Shown here piece after piece: positions 1-7,064 of a stretch of DNA of 7,065 nucleotides. The notes beneath the pieces were generated by a model. That model was not told the DNA's origin, ran no database searches, and saw only the letters and a program-made list of their open reading frames with translations. The first letter of the stretch is position 1, and the number at the start of each line of letters is the position of its first letter. This DNA is from an uncultured Verrucomicrobiales bacterium (GTDB lineage: Bacteria > Verrucomicrobiota > Verrucomicrobiia > Verrucomicrobiales > Akkermansiaceae): NCBI GenBank assembly GCA_937969125.1, contig CALBVA010000010.1, forward strand, positions 1-7,065, written 5' to 3'. Position numbers and translations under genes: made by a program.

Positions 1-1751
1 TTGGCGATCATTTCAAGCCCGTGGTCCTGGCCGATGACGCGCTCTTTCAGACGGTCGGCGAGATTGAGAACGGTTTTAATTTCATCACGGACCATGCGGC
101 CGAGAGGAATACCGGTCCAATCCGAGGTGACGGCGGCTACGACGTTCTCATCGACCGAAGGTGAAATGAGGGGCTGCTCACCCTGCACTTCAGCGAGTTT
201 GGCTTCGAGTTCCTTGACCTTGGAATGATCTCCGCTTTCGTCGGCGGCGAGCTTGGCTTCAGTAAGCTCAAGAACGACGGCCTTCTCCTCTTCCCATTGT
301 TTCTCAATTTCCGCTTCGGCGGCACGCTCCTTTTCGAGGTTGGCATTGACGGCATCGAGGCCGGATTGGACATCGATTCCACGCTTGGCTTCCTGTTCAA
401 GGATGCCTTTTTCGATTTCAAAGTTGCGGATTTTTTCGCGGCGACGCTCGAGGGCAGCGGGTGGGCTGCTCTGGGTCAGGGCGACGCGGGCGCAGGCGGT
501 ATCGAGCAGACCGACGGCCTTATCGGGAAGCTGGCGGCCTTGGATATAGCGGCCGGACAGTTTGACTGCAGCAAGGACGGCCTCATTGAGAACATCGATC
601 TTGTGGTGTTTTTGAAGCACGCTGACGATGCCGCGAAGCATGACACAGGCATCCTCCTCGCTCGGCTCCTCCACCTTCACGACCTGGAAGCGGCGGGTCA
701 GAGCGGGATCTTTTTCGATGTGCTTCTTATACTCGGCCCAAGTGGTGGCAGCGACAGTGCGAAGTTCACCACGGGCAAGGGCGGGCTTGAGGAGGTTGGC
801 AGCATCACCGACGCCGGCATCGCCACCTGCTCCGATAAGGGTATGGGCTTCATCGATGAAGAGGATGATGGGTTTTTCGGAAGCCTGAACTTCCTGAATG
901 ACCTTACGGAGGCGGTCTTCAAACTCCCCTTTCATGCTGGCGCCGGCCTGGAGGAGGCCGAGGTCGAGGCTCTTCAGCGAGACATCCTTCAGCGCGTCCG
1001 GAACATCACCGGAGGCAAGCTTGAGAGCGAACCCCTCAACGACAGCGGTCTTACCCACGCCGGCTTCACCGGTGAGGATGGGGTTGTTTTGACGGCGACG
1101 GAGGAGTATGTCCACGATCTGACGGATCTCCTCATCACGGCAGACGACGGGATCAATTTCTCCGGCGCGGGCGCGTTCGGTGAGATCGACAGAGTATTTT
1201 TGGAGGGCAGATTCGCCACCGGGCTGGGAGGCGGGAGCAGCCTCCCCTGCTGCGGCAGCGGCGGCGCTGGGTCCTTCAATGGAACCATCAACGATGGATT
1301 GAAAATTTTCCTCAAGGTCCTGGGCGTTGATCTTTTGGAATTCGGAGGAGAGTCCGCCGAGGTAGGTGCGGAGGGAGGGATTCCGCTTCGCTGCGAGAAG
1401 GACGTGGCCGCTGCGCATAACGGTCTCACCAAAGACAAGAGAGGCGCAGACCCAGGCTTGCTCGAGGGCATCGACGAGGATTTGTGAAAAGGAGGAAAGA
1501 CGGCTAGCACCGCGTGGGAGGGAATCGAGGGACTGATTGCAGTCAGCGATCACGCGAGTGGTTTCGCCTCCGTAGTGACGAATGATTTTGACGACATCAG
1601 TATCACCGGCCTCGATAAGAGCGAGGAGCCAATGGGCAAGTTCGAGTTCGGGATTGGTGCGCTCAATGCAGCGTTGGGTACCGCTATCCATGGCCTGGTA
1701 TGCGGTAGGATTGAGCTTACGGAAGTAGAAGGACGGGGCTTGAGTCTGCAT
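1..1751 (-). CDS. clpV: T6SS sheath-disassembly ATPase ClpV/TssH, 5' part (583 codons, C-terminus outside window)
   Basis: AAA+ unfoldase of the Hsp100/ClpB type. In T6SS it extracts TssC from contracted sheath in the cytoplasm so that subunits can be reused. The frame is open from an ATG at 1751 to the left edge. An N-terminal Clp_N-like domain (about residues 1-155) is followed by an Ala/Pro/Gly-rich linker (about 160-182, with six alanines at 163-168). The first AAA+ domain has Walker A GEAGVGKT (228-235), Walker B ending in D300-E301, and the arginine pair in LTRRFQ (353-354). A charged coiled-coil middle region (about 433-520) leads to IPLGRM (548-553) and RVIGQD, which precede the second ATPase domain. 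About 320 residues are missing compared with a usual ClpV of about 900. ClpV rather than ClpB is chosen because of its place after tssG, the divergent N-domain and the shorter middle region. No Shine-Dalgarno precedes the ATG; the start was chosen because MQTQAPSFYFRKLNP opens the N-domain. It lies 42 nt after tssG. Confidence 0.96.
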   Translation of the reverse strand, partial: MQTQAPSFYFRKLNPTAYQAMDSGTQRCIERTNPELELAHWLLALIEAGDTDVVKIIRHYGGETTRVIADCNQSLDSLPRGASRLSSFSQILVDALEQAWVCASLVFGETVMRSGHVLLAAKRNPSLRTYLGGLSSEFQKINAQDLEENFQSIVDGSIEGPSAAAAAAGEAAPASQPGGESALQKYSVDLTERARAGEIDPVVCRDEEIRQIVDILLRRRQNNPILTGEAGVGKTAVVEGFALKLASGDVPDALKDVSLKSLDLGLLQAGASMKGEFEDRLRKVIQEVQASEKPIILFIDEAHTLIGAGGDAGVGDAANLLKPALARGELRTVAATTWAEYKKHIEKDPALTRRFQVVKVEEPSEEDACVMLRGIVSVLQKHHKIDVLNEAVLAAVKLSGRYIQGRQLPDKAVGLLDTACARVALTQSSPPAALERRREKIRNFEIEKGILEQEAKRGIDVQSGLDAVNANLEKERAAEAEIEKQWEEEKAVVLELTEAKLAADESGDHSKVKELEAKLAEVQGEQPLISPSVDENVVAAVTSDWTGIPLGRMVRDEIKTVLNLADRLKERVIGQDHGLEMIA

Positions 1752-1793
1752 GGGATGAATGCGGGTTTGAGTTAGGAAGTGATGAGGTGAAAG

Positions 1794-2879
1794 TTAGCTG
1801 AGTTCGACTTGGAGCTCTTCGGGATGTTTCTCCGGCTGATCGGCGTGAAGCCAGAGGCTGAAACCGAGACGTGCTCCACCGCCAAGAGTGGGCTCCGGCA
1901 CCTCGCTACGGTCGAGGATGACGGTGGCATCGCAGAAGAATTCGCGATTAGTATAGAGTGAAACCATATCGCGAAGAGCTGGGAGAATACTGGGCGCGGA
2001 TTGATCCGAGCTGGGCACGAATTTCTGGTAATCACTGAGGGCGAGCGGGCCGATCCGAAGGCCAAAACAGAGTTGGCGGTCCCAGAAGCGGGAACCCATC
2101 GCTACACCATTTCCGAGCATGCCGTAGCTGGTCGAATTGGATTCAGGCGGAATTGGAAGCCAACGACCGACGTTCTCGACGAGTTCGACAGGACATTGGA
2201 GGTAGTCCGACATGATGGCTTCAAGACCGGATGGGTGACGTGAGCGATCCGCGAGATGCCCAGAGAAATAAATCGCCTGACCGTCGTCGAAGCTCAGGCG
2301 ATTTCGCAGGTCCTCCGATCCCATACCGAAGAACGAGCCGATGAAATCGACGAACTTCGCTTCATCCGGCCGATCATAGTCCACGCTCTTCCGCGAGGAA
2401 GCCCAGGCGCGGTAGAAGAAGGTTAGAAAGCGGTGATTGAAGATGTTAATGAAGTCCTTCAACGAGCGGTCGCGTCGGTTGAGCGAAATACCACGTCGTG
2501 AGGGCGAGATGCGATCGGGATGCGGGACGCCATTGCTGCGGGACCAGATGTATTCCGTCCAGGCAAGCGGGAGCGGACCACTGGGTCCAAGGAGGCCCAG
2601 GAAGTATCCCTCGAGGCGGGCGCGCGGCCCTTGTCCGGAAGAATTTGGCGAGCGCTCGATCTTCCGAATGGTTGCCGGAGCATGCTCCAGATAAAGAGCC
2701 TGGGTGAGGAAGATTTGATCCTCACGATATTGCTTTGAGGCACCAATGCGGGGGCGTTCCGGGCAGAGGCTTTCAAGTTCCCGAAGGAAGGCAAAGAAGT
2801 CCTTTCTCCACGGATCCTCTGACGCCTCTTCAAGAAAGGCGTGAAGCTCATCGGTGCGGTCCTGGACGTTCGAGGTCAT
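1794..2879 (-). CDS. tssG: T6SS baseplate protein TssG (ImpH/VasB family)
   Basis: Baseplate component. In characterised systems TssG joins two TssF copies and TssK to form the wedge that sits under the sheath and contacts the membrane complex. The protein has 361 residues, within the family range. Family landmarks in order: PRIG at 43-46, a Gly/Leu segment GYFLGLLGPSGPLPL at 91-105, the very characteristic FNHRFLTFFYRAW at 147-159, a block around GLEAIMSDYLQCPVELVENVGRWL (218-241, key residues G, L, Y, P, V, W, L), the RFWDRQLCFGLRIGPL block at 264-279, and the C-terminal LGGGARLGFSLWL at 332-344. No signal peptide or membrane segment is seen, as expected for a cytoplasmic protein. The gene starts 15 nt after the tssF stop. 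The leader is pyrimidine-rich without a Shine-Dalgarno match. The tssF-tssG pair is almost always adjacent in T6SS loci. Confidence 0.96.
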   Translation of the reverse strand: MTSNVQDRTDELHAFLEEASEDPWRKDFFAFLRELESLCPERPRIGASKQYREDQIFLTQALYLEHAPATIRKIERSPNSSGQGPRARLEGYFLGLLGPSGPLPLAWTEYIWSRSNGVPHPDRISPSRRGISLNRRDRSLKDFINIFNHRFLTFFYRAWASSRKSVDYDRPDEAKFVDFIGSFFGMGSEDLRNRLSFDDGQAIYFSGHLADRSRHPSGLEAIMSDYLQCPVELVENVGRWLPIPPESNSTSYGMLGNGVAMGSRFWDRQLCFGLRIGPLALSDYQKFVPSSDQSAPSILPALRDMVSLYTNREFFCDATVILDRSEVPEPTLGGGARLGFSLWLHADQPEKHPEELQVELS

Positions 2880-2894
2880 TCCGGAGGGGAGATT

Positions 2895-4787
2895 TTACAA
2901 TGAAGGCCTCGATCCGGTACGGCCCGGCCAAGTGACGAGGTGGCCGCGGCTTTCGCTGACGACGCGGGTTTTCAGGAAGGAATTGATGGAAATATGATCC
3001 GAGAGGAAGCGGGCGAGAACCGCGCCGAACACGAAGGCGGAGCCACCGGCGAAGCGGCCTTCATCGAGACTCAATTCCACCTCAATGCCTCGCTGATAGG
3101 CAATGGGACCGGGCGCTAGAGAACGCTCCACGACAGGCTTTGAGGAAATATTGGTCAGACCCTGGACCCACTGTTCAAGGCCATCTCCGTCATCGGCGAG
3201 GTAGATGCGAAGGAGATTCCGTAGAGCCGTAGCGCCCTCGCCATCTTTGCTATCGATGAGCGAAAGGTAGTTCAAAGAAAGTTGGCTGAGGAGTCGCCAG
3301 GCTCCATTGGTATTGACTAGACCCTCGCGCGGCGAAGTGGGCGGGACGATCCAGCGCACGGAAGCAAGACCGCTGCCACTCTCCGGAATGAGATCGGTAT
3401 CGCGTCCACTGAGTGGCATGGAAAGCGGAAGATGGCGGTTCGAGCAGAGAACGCGGAGGCTGAGGGCATCGACATTCCCGGCGTAATCCTGACCACTATC
3501 ACCCACCAGGGAGATGAAGAGCTCCGAGCCGCGATATTTTGAGACGGATCCATTGAGACGCTCAGAATGTGAGAGGACCCGAGGTTCGCGCCGCACAGTG
3601 TAGAAGCCGGCAACGCGGCCGGCATTGGAAGCACCGCGGTAGAAGGGTTCAAAAGTCGAGCGGTTGCTTTCACCGGTGGAGATGCCATTGACCTTTTCCA
3701 CCCCGATGACCTCGTAGTGGAGCGGCTTGGTGCGATTAGCCACGACGTGCGACTCTCCGTAAACTCCCTCGATGGAAATCTGATCGGCGCGCATGTCGAA
3801 GAGATTGATGACCGGGGTGGCATTGAGAATGAAGCTCCGCGGTGTAATGACCTTGGCGAGATCGAAGGAGGCACGTTCAAACCCGAAAATGAGCTCTACC
3901 TTTGAGGTTTTCATCTGGCCAAGAGCCGTAGCAAGCCCCCGGAGACGGAGGAAAAGCAGCCGCTCCGGAAGACTGGAATACTCCATCAAAGTGCGATGGC
4001 CATCGAAGATGCGGGAGTCCACGGGCAGCATAGCCTCCTCCTTATCAAAGCCGTGAGCTTCCATCTGTATTCCTCCGGGAGTATTTGGAAGAAGCTCGAT
4101 GCACTTGCCATTTTTCACACCGGCCTCGCGAACATAGACGCGACAGGTCTGCGCCATCATTTCTTCATAAATGCGCCCCGCAGCGGAATAAACACCGCCT
4201 ACGAAGAGATCAATGTGCTCGATGGGATCGATCTCAGCAAAAGAGGCGTCATCACTTTCGAGGTCCAGAGTGACTCGGAGGGCAGACTTAACCTGGCGAC
4301 TGCGAGGAAGATTCAGCAGACCAAGGTCACGGTCAAAGAAGCGAATTTCCTCTTTTTCATCATCGGAAATCTTAAACGGGTGAATGGTGACCTCATGCGC
4401 TGTTTTGAAAATACAACGAGTGCTCGCGCCCTCTCCGAGAAGACCGGTGAGGATGGTATCACGGGGGACCTTGATGGAATTAGTGAGCGAGGCGGACGGC
4501 TCCAGCTCCACGATTCCCATCGAGGGAATGGGAGCGAGAAGCGAAGGATAGACGGTCTCCAAAAGACCTTGAGCGAAGACTGGGAAATCCGAATCCAGCT
4601 TATGATGAACGCGCGCAGCCAGAAATGCGAAGCCCTCCAAAAGTCGCTCAACAAAAGGATCACCGCAGCCATCCGACCGCATCCGGAGCTGGCCGGCCAC
4701 CAGCGGGTGGGCATCGCCGAACTCGGTGGCGACTTCGCGCACATGGCGAAGTTCGTCGGCATAATAATTGAGGAAGGTCTCGTCCAT
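2895..4787 (-). CDS. tssF: T6SS baseplate protein TssF (ImpG/VasA family)
   Basis: Large baseplate wedge protein; two copies combine with TssG in known systems. The protein has 630 residues, slightly long for a family of about 590-620. The N-terminus is diagnostic. It begins MDETFLNYYADELRHVRE, continues with GDAHPLVAGQLRM, then a block at 43-65 (D43-P44, V46-E47-R48, L49-L50-E51-G52-F53, A58-R59-V60, K63-L64-D65), and PSLLAPIPSM at 81-90. The middle and C-terminal parts are soluble and beta-rich in character, with no membrane helix. The ATG at 4787 is chosen because the family start motif begins there. It lies 17 nt after the tssE stop with no G in that leader, so there is no Shine-Dalgarno. 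The gene is complete with no frameshift. Its opposite strand contains an open frame at 3996-4979 that is a shadow of this gene. Confidence 0.97.
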   Translation of the reverse strand: MDETFLNYYADELRHVREVATEFGDAHPLVAGQLRMRSDGCGDPFVERLLEGFAFLAARVHHKLDSDFPVFAQGLLETVYPSLLAPIPSMGIVELEPSASLTNSIKVPRDTILTGLLGEGASTRCIFKTAHEVTIHPFKISDDEKEEIRFFDRDLGLLNLPRSRQVKSALRVTLDLESDDASFAEIDPIEHIDLFVGGVYSAAGRIYEEMMAQTCRVYVREAGVKNGKCIELLPNTPGGIQMEAHGFDKEEAMLPVDSRIFDGHRTLMEYSSLPERLLFLRLRGLATALGQMKTSKVELIFGFERASFDLAKVITPRSFILNATPVINLFDMRADQISIEGVYGESHVVANRTKPLHYEVIGVEKVNGISTGESNRSTFEPFYRGASNAGRVAGFYTVRREPRVLSHSERLNGSVSKYRGSELFISLVGDSGQDYAGNVDALSLRVLCSNRHLPLSMPLSGRDTDLIPESGSGLASVRWIVPPTSPREGLVNTNGAWRLLSQLSLNYLSLIDSKDGEGATALRNLLRIYLADDGDGLEQWVQGLTNISSKPVVERSLAPGPIAYQRGIEVELSLDEGRFAGGSAFVFGAVLARFLSDHISINSFLKTRVVSESRGHLVTWPGRTGSRPSL

Positions 4788-4804
4788 GATTGGAAAGAAG
4801 ATGA

Positions 4805-5275
4805 TCAGTTGGCGGTGAAGATCCAGCTTCCGCTCTCGGAATCGATCCGGGTGTGGAAGGAAAACGATTCCGGTAAGGGCTCACACCAAATGCTTCCGGA
4901 GATGGCAAACTCAAAGCCATCCAGCTCGGTCTCAAAGACGTCAACCTTCAGGGTCTCCTTGAGGATGCGGGGCTCGTAATTTAGAATGGCGCGCCGAATG
5001 TCACGGATGAAGTCATTGACATCAATGGAGCTGCCAAGACGACCTGTGACCGGAGAAAGACCGAAATTCAAAACAGAACTCGCGACCTCATCATGATGAT
5101 GGATGGGGCTGTTTTCGGGATGAGCGCTGGCATTGAAGAGCCACTTCAGGCTGCGCAGGACGTCATCGCGATAGATGGCGAGGGACGAATTACCGAGAGC
5201 GCGGACCTGCTCAGCCTCATCGACCCGCCAGAAGAGGGAAGGCAGCACGCTTTCATTGGCAGACTCCTCCTTCAT
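4805..5275 (-). CDS. tssE: T6SS baseplate protein TssE (gp25-like)
   Basis: Homologue of phage T4 gp25 that links baseplate wedges to the first sheath ring. The family was once named 'lysozyme-like', but T6SS TssE is structural. The protein has 156 residues, a usual length. Visible landmarks are PSLFWRV at 12-18 (the family's P-S-L-x-x-R segment), YRDDVLRSLKWLFNA at 35-49, VASSVLNFGLSPVTG at 64-78, and IRRAILNYEPRI at 93-104, which contains the conserved E-P-R (101-103). It starts 12 nt after the tagJ stop. The ATG at 5275 keeps about 11 residues before the first conserved motif. No Shine-Dalgarno lies upstream. Oddly, a perfect AAGGAGG occurs just inside the gene (codons 2-4), too far from any in-frame alternative start to explain one, so the 5275 start is kept. 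Confidence 0.93.
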   Translation of the reverse strand: MKEESANESVLPSLFWRVDEAEQVRALGNSSLAIYRDDVLRSLKWLFNASAHPENSPIHHHDEVASSVLNFGLSPVTGRLGSSIDVNDFIRDIRRAILNYEPRILKETLKVDVFETELDGFEFAISGSIWCEPLPESFSFHTRIDSESGSWIFTAN

Positions 5276-5287
5276 AAAATCACAGGC

Positions 5288-6082
5288 TTAGGAAAAGCGG
5301 CAGGAACCGATGGAGAAGAGCGGAACCGCATCTTCACCAGCGAAGAAAATTTGTTGGCCTAGGCCGATATCGATCTCCTCGATCGATTCATCCCAAGCAG
5401 TTTCCATAGAGAGCTTCACCTTTTCGGATTCGGATTTTTCACTTCCCGGGTAGGAAACGAAGAGGTGGCCCTGGCGACGCCATCCGCCTTTCATGGCAAC
5501 CATGCAGGGGACGGCAATGAGGTCCTGGATGAGTTCCGGGCGAGCAGGCAGCATGACCTGCATCACCTGCTCCAGAGGAAGCCAGGTGTATTCGCCATCG
5601 AAGACTCCTTCGAAGACCGGGGCGAGGCGGGCATCGGCATTTCGGAAGCCCGTGAATTCAATGGCTTCAGTCTCCCCTTTCAGCTGCAAGAGAGAATCCG
5701 CAAGACCTTCGAGAGAATCAACAAGTGGTTGAGAATCGCCACCACTGAGAGCGGCGAGTGCTTTCAAATGGCCATCCAGCCAATCCGGCGGATCGCCGGC
5801 AAGGGTGGGCGGACATTTGCCAGCAAGAACATCGGAACGCTTTTCATAACATTCCAAAACGGCCGCAAACCCGGCGGGAAGATTTTCTCCACCGAGTTGT
5901 TGGTAAGCCTGGAACTGTTGCACAGCTCGCGCCGGTTCACCGGAAGCAAAAAGAAGCGCACACAAAGTAGCGCGCGCTCCCGAATCGAGAGGGCCTTGGG
6001 TCACCAATTTTTTGGCGGCACCCAGGGCCTCTGATAATTGTCCATTGGCAACGAGTTGCTTGAGTCCGTCCAAAGATTCCAT
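5288..6082 (-). CDS. tagJ: T6SS accessory protein TagJ (ImpE/HsiE family)
   Basis: Accessory protein found in a subset of T6SS clusters. In P. aeruginosa H1 the homologue (TagJ1/HsiE1) binds the sheath subunit TssB1 and is connected with ClpV function. From the ATG at 6082 it has 264 residues. The N-terminal half is alpha-helical and tetratricopeptide-like (QLSEALGAAKKLVTQGP, then ARAVQQFQAYQQLG). The C-terminal half is the ImpE domain. Its marks are ADARLAPVFEGVFDGEYTWL, then P-L-E-Q-V, DLIAVPC, a GGWRRQG turn, and YPGSEKSE followed by TAWDES. An in-frame TTG at 6130 would add 16 polar residues (280 in total). The ATG is preferred because the helical repeat begins right after it, and neither start has a Shine-Dalgarno. 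The hcp-tagJ spacer is 65 nt with the ATG start and 17 nt with the TTG start. Placement directly after hcp matches the H1-type layout. Confidence 0.93.
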   Translation of the reverse strand: MESLDGLKQLVANGQLSEALGAAKKLVTQGPLDSGARATLCALLFASGEPARAVQQFQAYQQLGGENLPAGFAAVLECYEKRSDVLAGKCPPTLAGDPPDWLDGHLKALAALSGGDSQPLVDSLEGLADSLLQLKGETEAIEFTGFRNADARLAPVFEGVFDGEYTWLPLEQVMQVMLPARPELIQDLIAVPCMVAMKGGWRRQGHLFVSYPGSEKSESEKVKLSMETAWDESIEEIDIGLGQQIFFAGEDAVPLFSIGSCRFS

Positions 6083-6110
6083 AGTGATCGATTTCTGATC
6101 TGATTCTTTA

Positions 6111-6140
6111 GACGGCGCCTCAGGCAACAAAGCGACCGTC
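6111..6140 (-). repeat. Imperfect hairpin candidate after hcp
   Basis: In the spacer after the hcp stop, minus-strand GACGG pairs with CCGTC (plus coordinates 6136-6140 and 6111-6115). Inside it a GCC-TGA-GGC mini-stem (6117-6125) can form. The structure is bulged and no T-run follows it, so it is not a standard intrinsic terminator. It could trim or stabilise an hcp-rich transcript, but such a weak repeat may also arise by chance. It overlaps the optional TTG-initiated 5' extension of tagJ. Confidence 0.2.
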
Positions 6141-6147
6141 AGCAGGT

Positions 6148-6642
6148 TTAGCCACCGACATTGGTAAGAACATCCCAGTTGGCCATGGTGTCGCCCTTCG
6201 GCTTGTTGGTCTTGGGATCAACTTCGGTGTAGGTCATGGTGACCTTCTCGTAAGCGAGAGAGAAGCTCTCTGAAGGATTCTCATCAGCGCCAGAGGAACC
6301 GTGGATGTCATAGTGACGCACGAGCGCTCCATCGAGCTCATACTTCTGGTAGCACATCTTGTCGTCGACCTGGCGGCAGAACTCGATGGTGACCTTGGGA
6401 ATGCGCTTGCCGTTGCAGCACTGGAGGAAAAGCTTCGGAGAAGACTTATCAAGAAGCTTGGTGATCTGGAAATCAGCGTGCTCGGAGCGGGAAATGCCAC
6501 CGAGTGAGCCGCCACCGGAGTTAGCAGTGGAGTGAGGCTGGCTGACTCCGTGATTCACGGAAAGGACGCGGATCCACTTATCGTGCATGCTATCGGTGGC
6601 TTCGCCTTCGATTCCATCAACTTTAACAAAGATATCTGACAT
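6148..6642 (-). CDS. hcp: T6SS tube protein Hcp (TssD)
   Basis: Hcp forms stacked hexameric rings that make the inner tube, which is ejected on sheath contraction; it can also carry small effectors in its lumen. The protein has 164 residues, the normal length. The N-terminus DIFVKVDGIEGEATD is typical, followed by HDKWIRVLSVNHGVSQP and a Gly/Ser-rich loop (SGGGSLGGIS at 42-51). Then come the central HADFQITKLLDKSSPKLFL with C75-C76, FCRQ (C89), MCYQKYELDG (C97), and a C-terminal block with LAYEKVTMTYTEVDPKTNKP and WDVLTNVGG. The TYTEVDxKTxKPKG ending and the double Cys suggest the Hcp type common outside the Pseudomonas H1 relatives. No extra C-terminal effector domain is present. The 98-nt spacer from tssC holds an inverted repeat and an A-rich leader but no clear Shine-Dalgarno. 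Hcp is normally needed in large excess, so a local promoter or RNA element would make sense. Confidence 0.98.
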   Translation of the reverse strand: MSDIFVKVDGIEGEATDSMHDKWIRVLSVNHGVSQPHSTANSGGGSLGGISRSEHADFQITKLLDKSSPKLFLQCCNGKRIPKVTIEFCRQVDDKMCYQKYELDGALVRHYDIHGSSGADENPSESFSLAYEKVTMTYTEVDPKTNKPKGDTMANWDVLTNVGG

Positions 6643-6740
6643 GGTATTGGTTTTTCTTTTTTTGGGTTCTGGTGAGTGGGCGGGGATCGCTTAACTCACC
6701 AATGAGACGCTTGGTATTATGCGATATGCAAATTGGATGA
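6643..6740 (-). promoter_or_regulatory. tssC-hcp spacer with inverted repeat; candidate hcp leader element
   Basis: This is the longest spacer in the window. On the minus strand it contains TGGTGAGT and ACTCACCA (plus coordinates 6694-6701 and 6670-6677), a perfect 8-bp inverted repeat around a 16-nt loop. An A-rich stretch (plus T-run at 6651-6663) then runs up to shortly before the hcp ATG. No T-run follows the stem in the direction of transcription, so it is not a standard terminator. An AT-rich patch just after the tssC stop includes CATAAT, which could serve as a weak -10 box, but I see no convincing -35. Roles as a protector of a processed hcp mRNA 5' end, an operator or an internal promoter are all possible. 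None is shown. Confidence 0.35.
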
Positions 6741-7064
6741 TTATTTTTTCTGCTGCAGCTTCGAGACGAGACGAAGAGAGGCGGTGAGGCCCTCCAGCTG
6801 GAAATGCGGACGGAGATGGAAGACCGCGCGATAGTTACCGGGATCACCATCAACATCAGTCACGGTCACAGCAGCATCAGCGAGAGGCTTCTTAGCCTTC
6901 AGCTCATCACTGCCACCGCCCTTTAGGACGTAGCCCATGACCCAGTTGGTGAGCCAGGCCTCCAGTTCATCCCGCTCCATGAATGATCCTACCTTGTCGC
7001 GGACCATGCACTTCAGGTAGTGAGCGAAGCGGCACGTGGAGAACATATAGGGGAGACGGCAGGA
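6741..7064 (-). CDS. tssC: T6SS sheath large subunit TssC (VipB), C-terminal part (107 codons)
   Basis: TssC and TssB form the contractile cytoplasmic sheath that wraps the Hcp tube. Only the last 107 residues are in the window; the start lies beyond the right edge. The frame enters as SCRLPYMFSTCRFAHYLKCM, the hallmark C-terminal TssC segment (F-x-x-C-R-F-A-H-Y-L-K). It continues with VRDKVGSF, an ELEAWLTNWVMGYV helix, KAKKPLADAAVTV and a beta-hairpin around DGDPGNYRAVFHLRPHFQLEGL, and ends SLRLVSKLQQKK. The end is normal, with the usual basic tail after the S-L-R-L-V-S motif. A methionine at 7046 is internal and not a start. In H1-type clusters tssB lies directly upstream of tssC, but that region is not visible here. 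Confidence 0.96.
   Translation of the reverse strand, partial: SCRLPYMFSTCRFAHYLKCMVRDKVGSFMERDELEAWLTNWVMGYVLKGGGSDELKAKKPLADAAVTVTDVDGDPGNYRAVFHLRPHFQLEGLTASLRLVSKLQQKK

Noticed and set aside
225..1487. 420-codon open frame on the plus strand
   Set aside because: It lies exactly in codon register opposite clpV. Its length reflects avoidance of TTA, CTA and TCA codons in clpV. The sense frame carries Walker A, Walker B and IPLGRM motifs, while the antisense protein is Gly/Leu/Asp-rich with no recognisable domain.
1..1751. General chaperone ClpB instead of ClpV
   Set aside because: Position directly after tssG in a T6SS operon, a divergent N-domain and an Ala-rich linker fit ClpV. ClpB is normally not in such a locus.
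2001..2243. 80-codon plus-strand frame and several 60-190 codon frames in other phases inside tssG and tssF
   Set aside because: All lie within genes with strong family motifs. The translations are rich in Arg, Ser and Pro, typical of off-frame reading of GC-rich DNA.
3996..4979. 327-codon open frame on the plus strand
   Set aside because: It is codon-aligned antisense to tssF and runs on across the tssF-tssE junction. The sense strand has clear TssF and TssE motifs; this is a shadow frame.
5465..6034. 189-codon open frame on the plus strand
   Set aside because: Codon-aligned antisense shadow of tagJ, whose ImpE motifs are unambiguous.
6148..6642. Hcp with a fused effector domain
   Set aside because: The protein ends at 164 residues, right after the normal Hcp fold, leaving no room for a C-terminal toxin.
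6651..6701. Intrinsic terminator between tssC and hcp
   Set aside because: The stem is followed by A residues in the direction of transcription. The T-run exists only on the plus strand and lies before the stem there, so neither direction gives stem plus U-tract.
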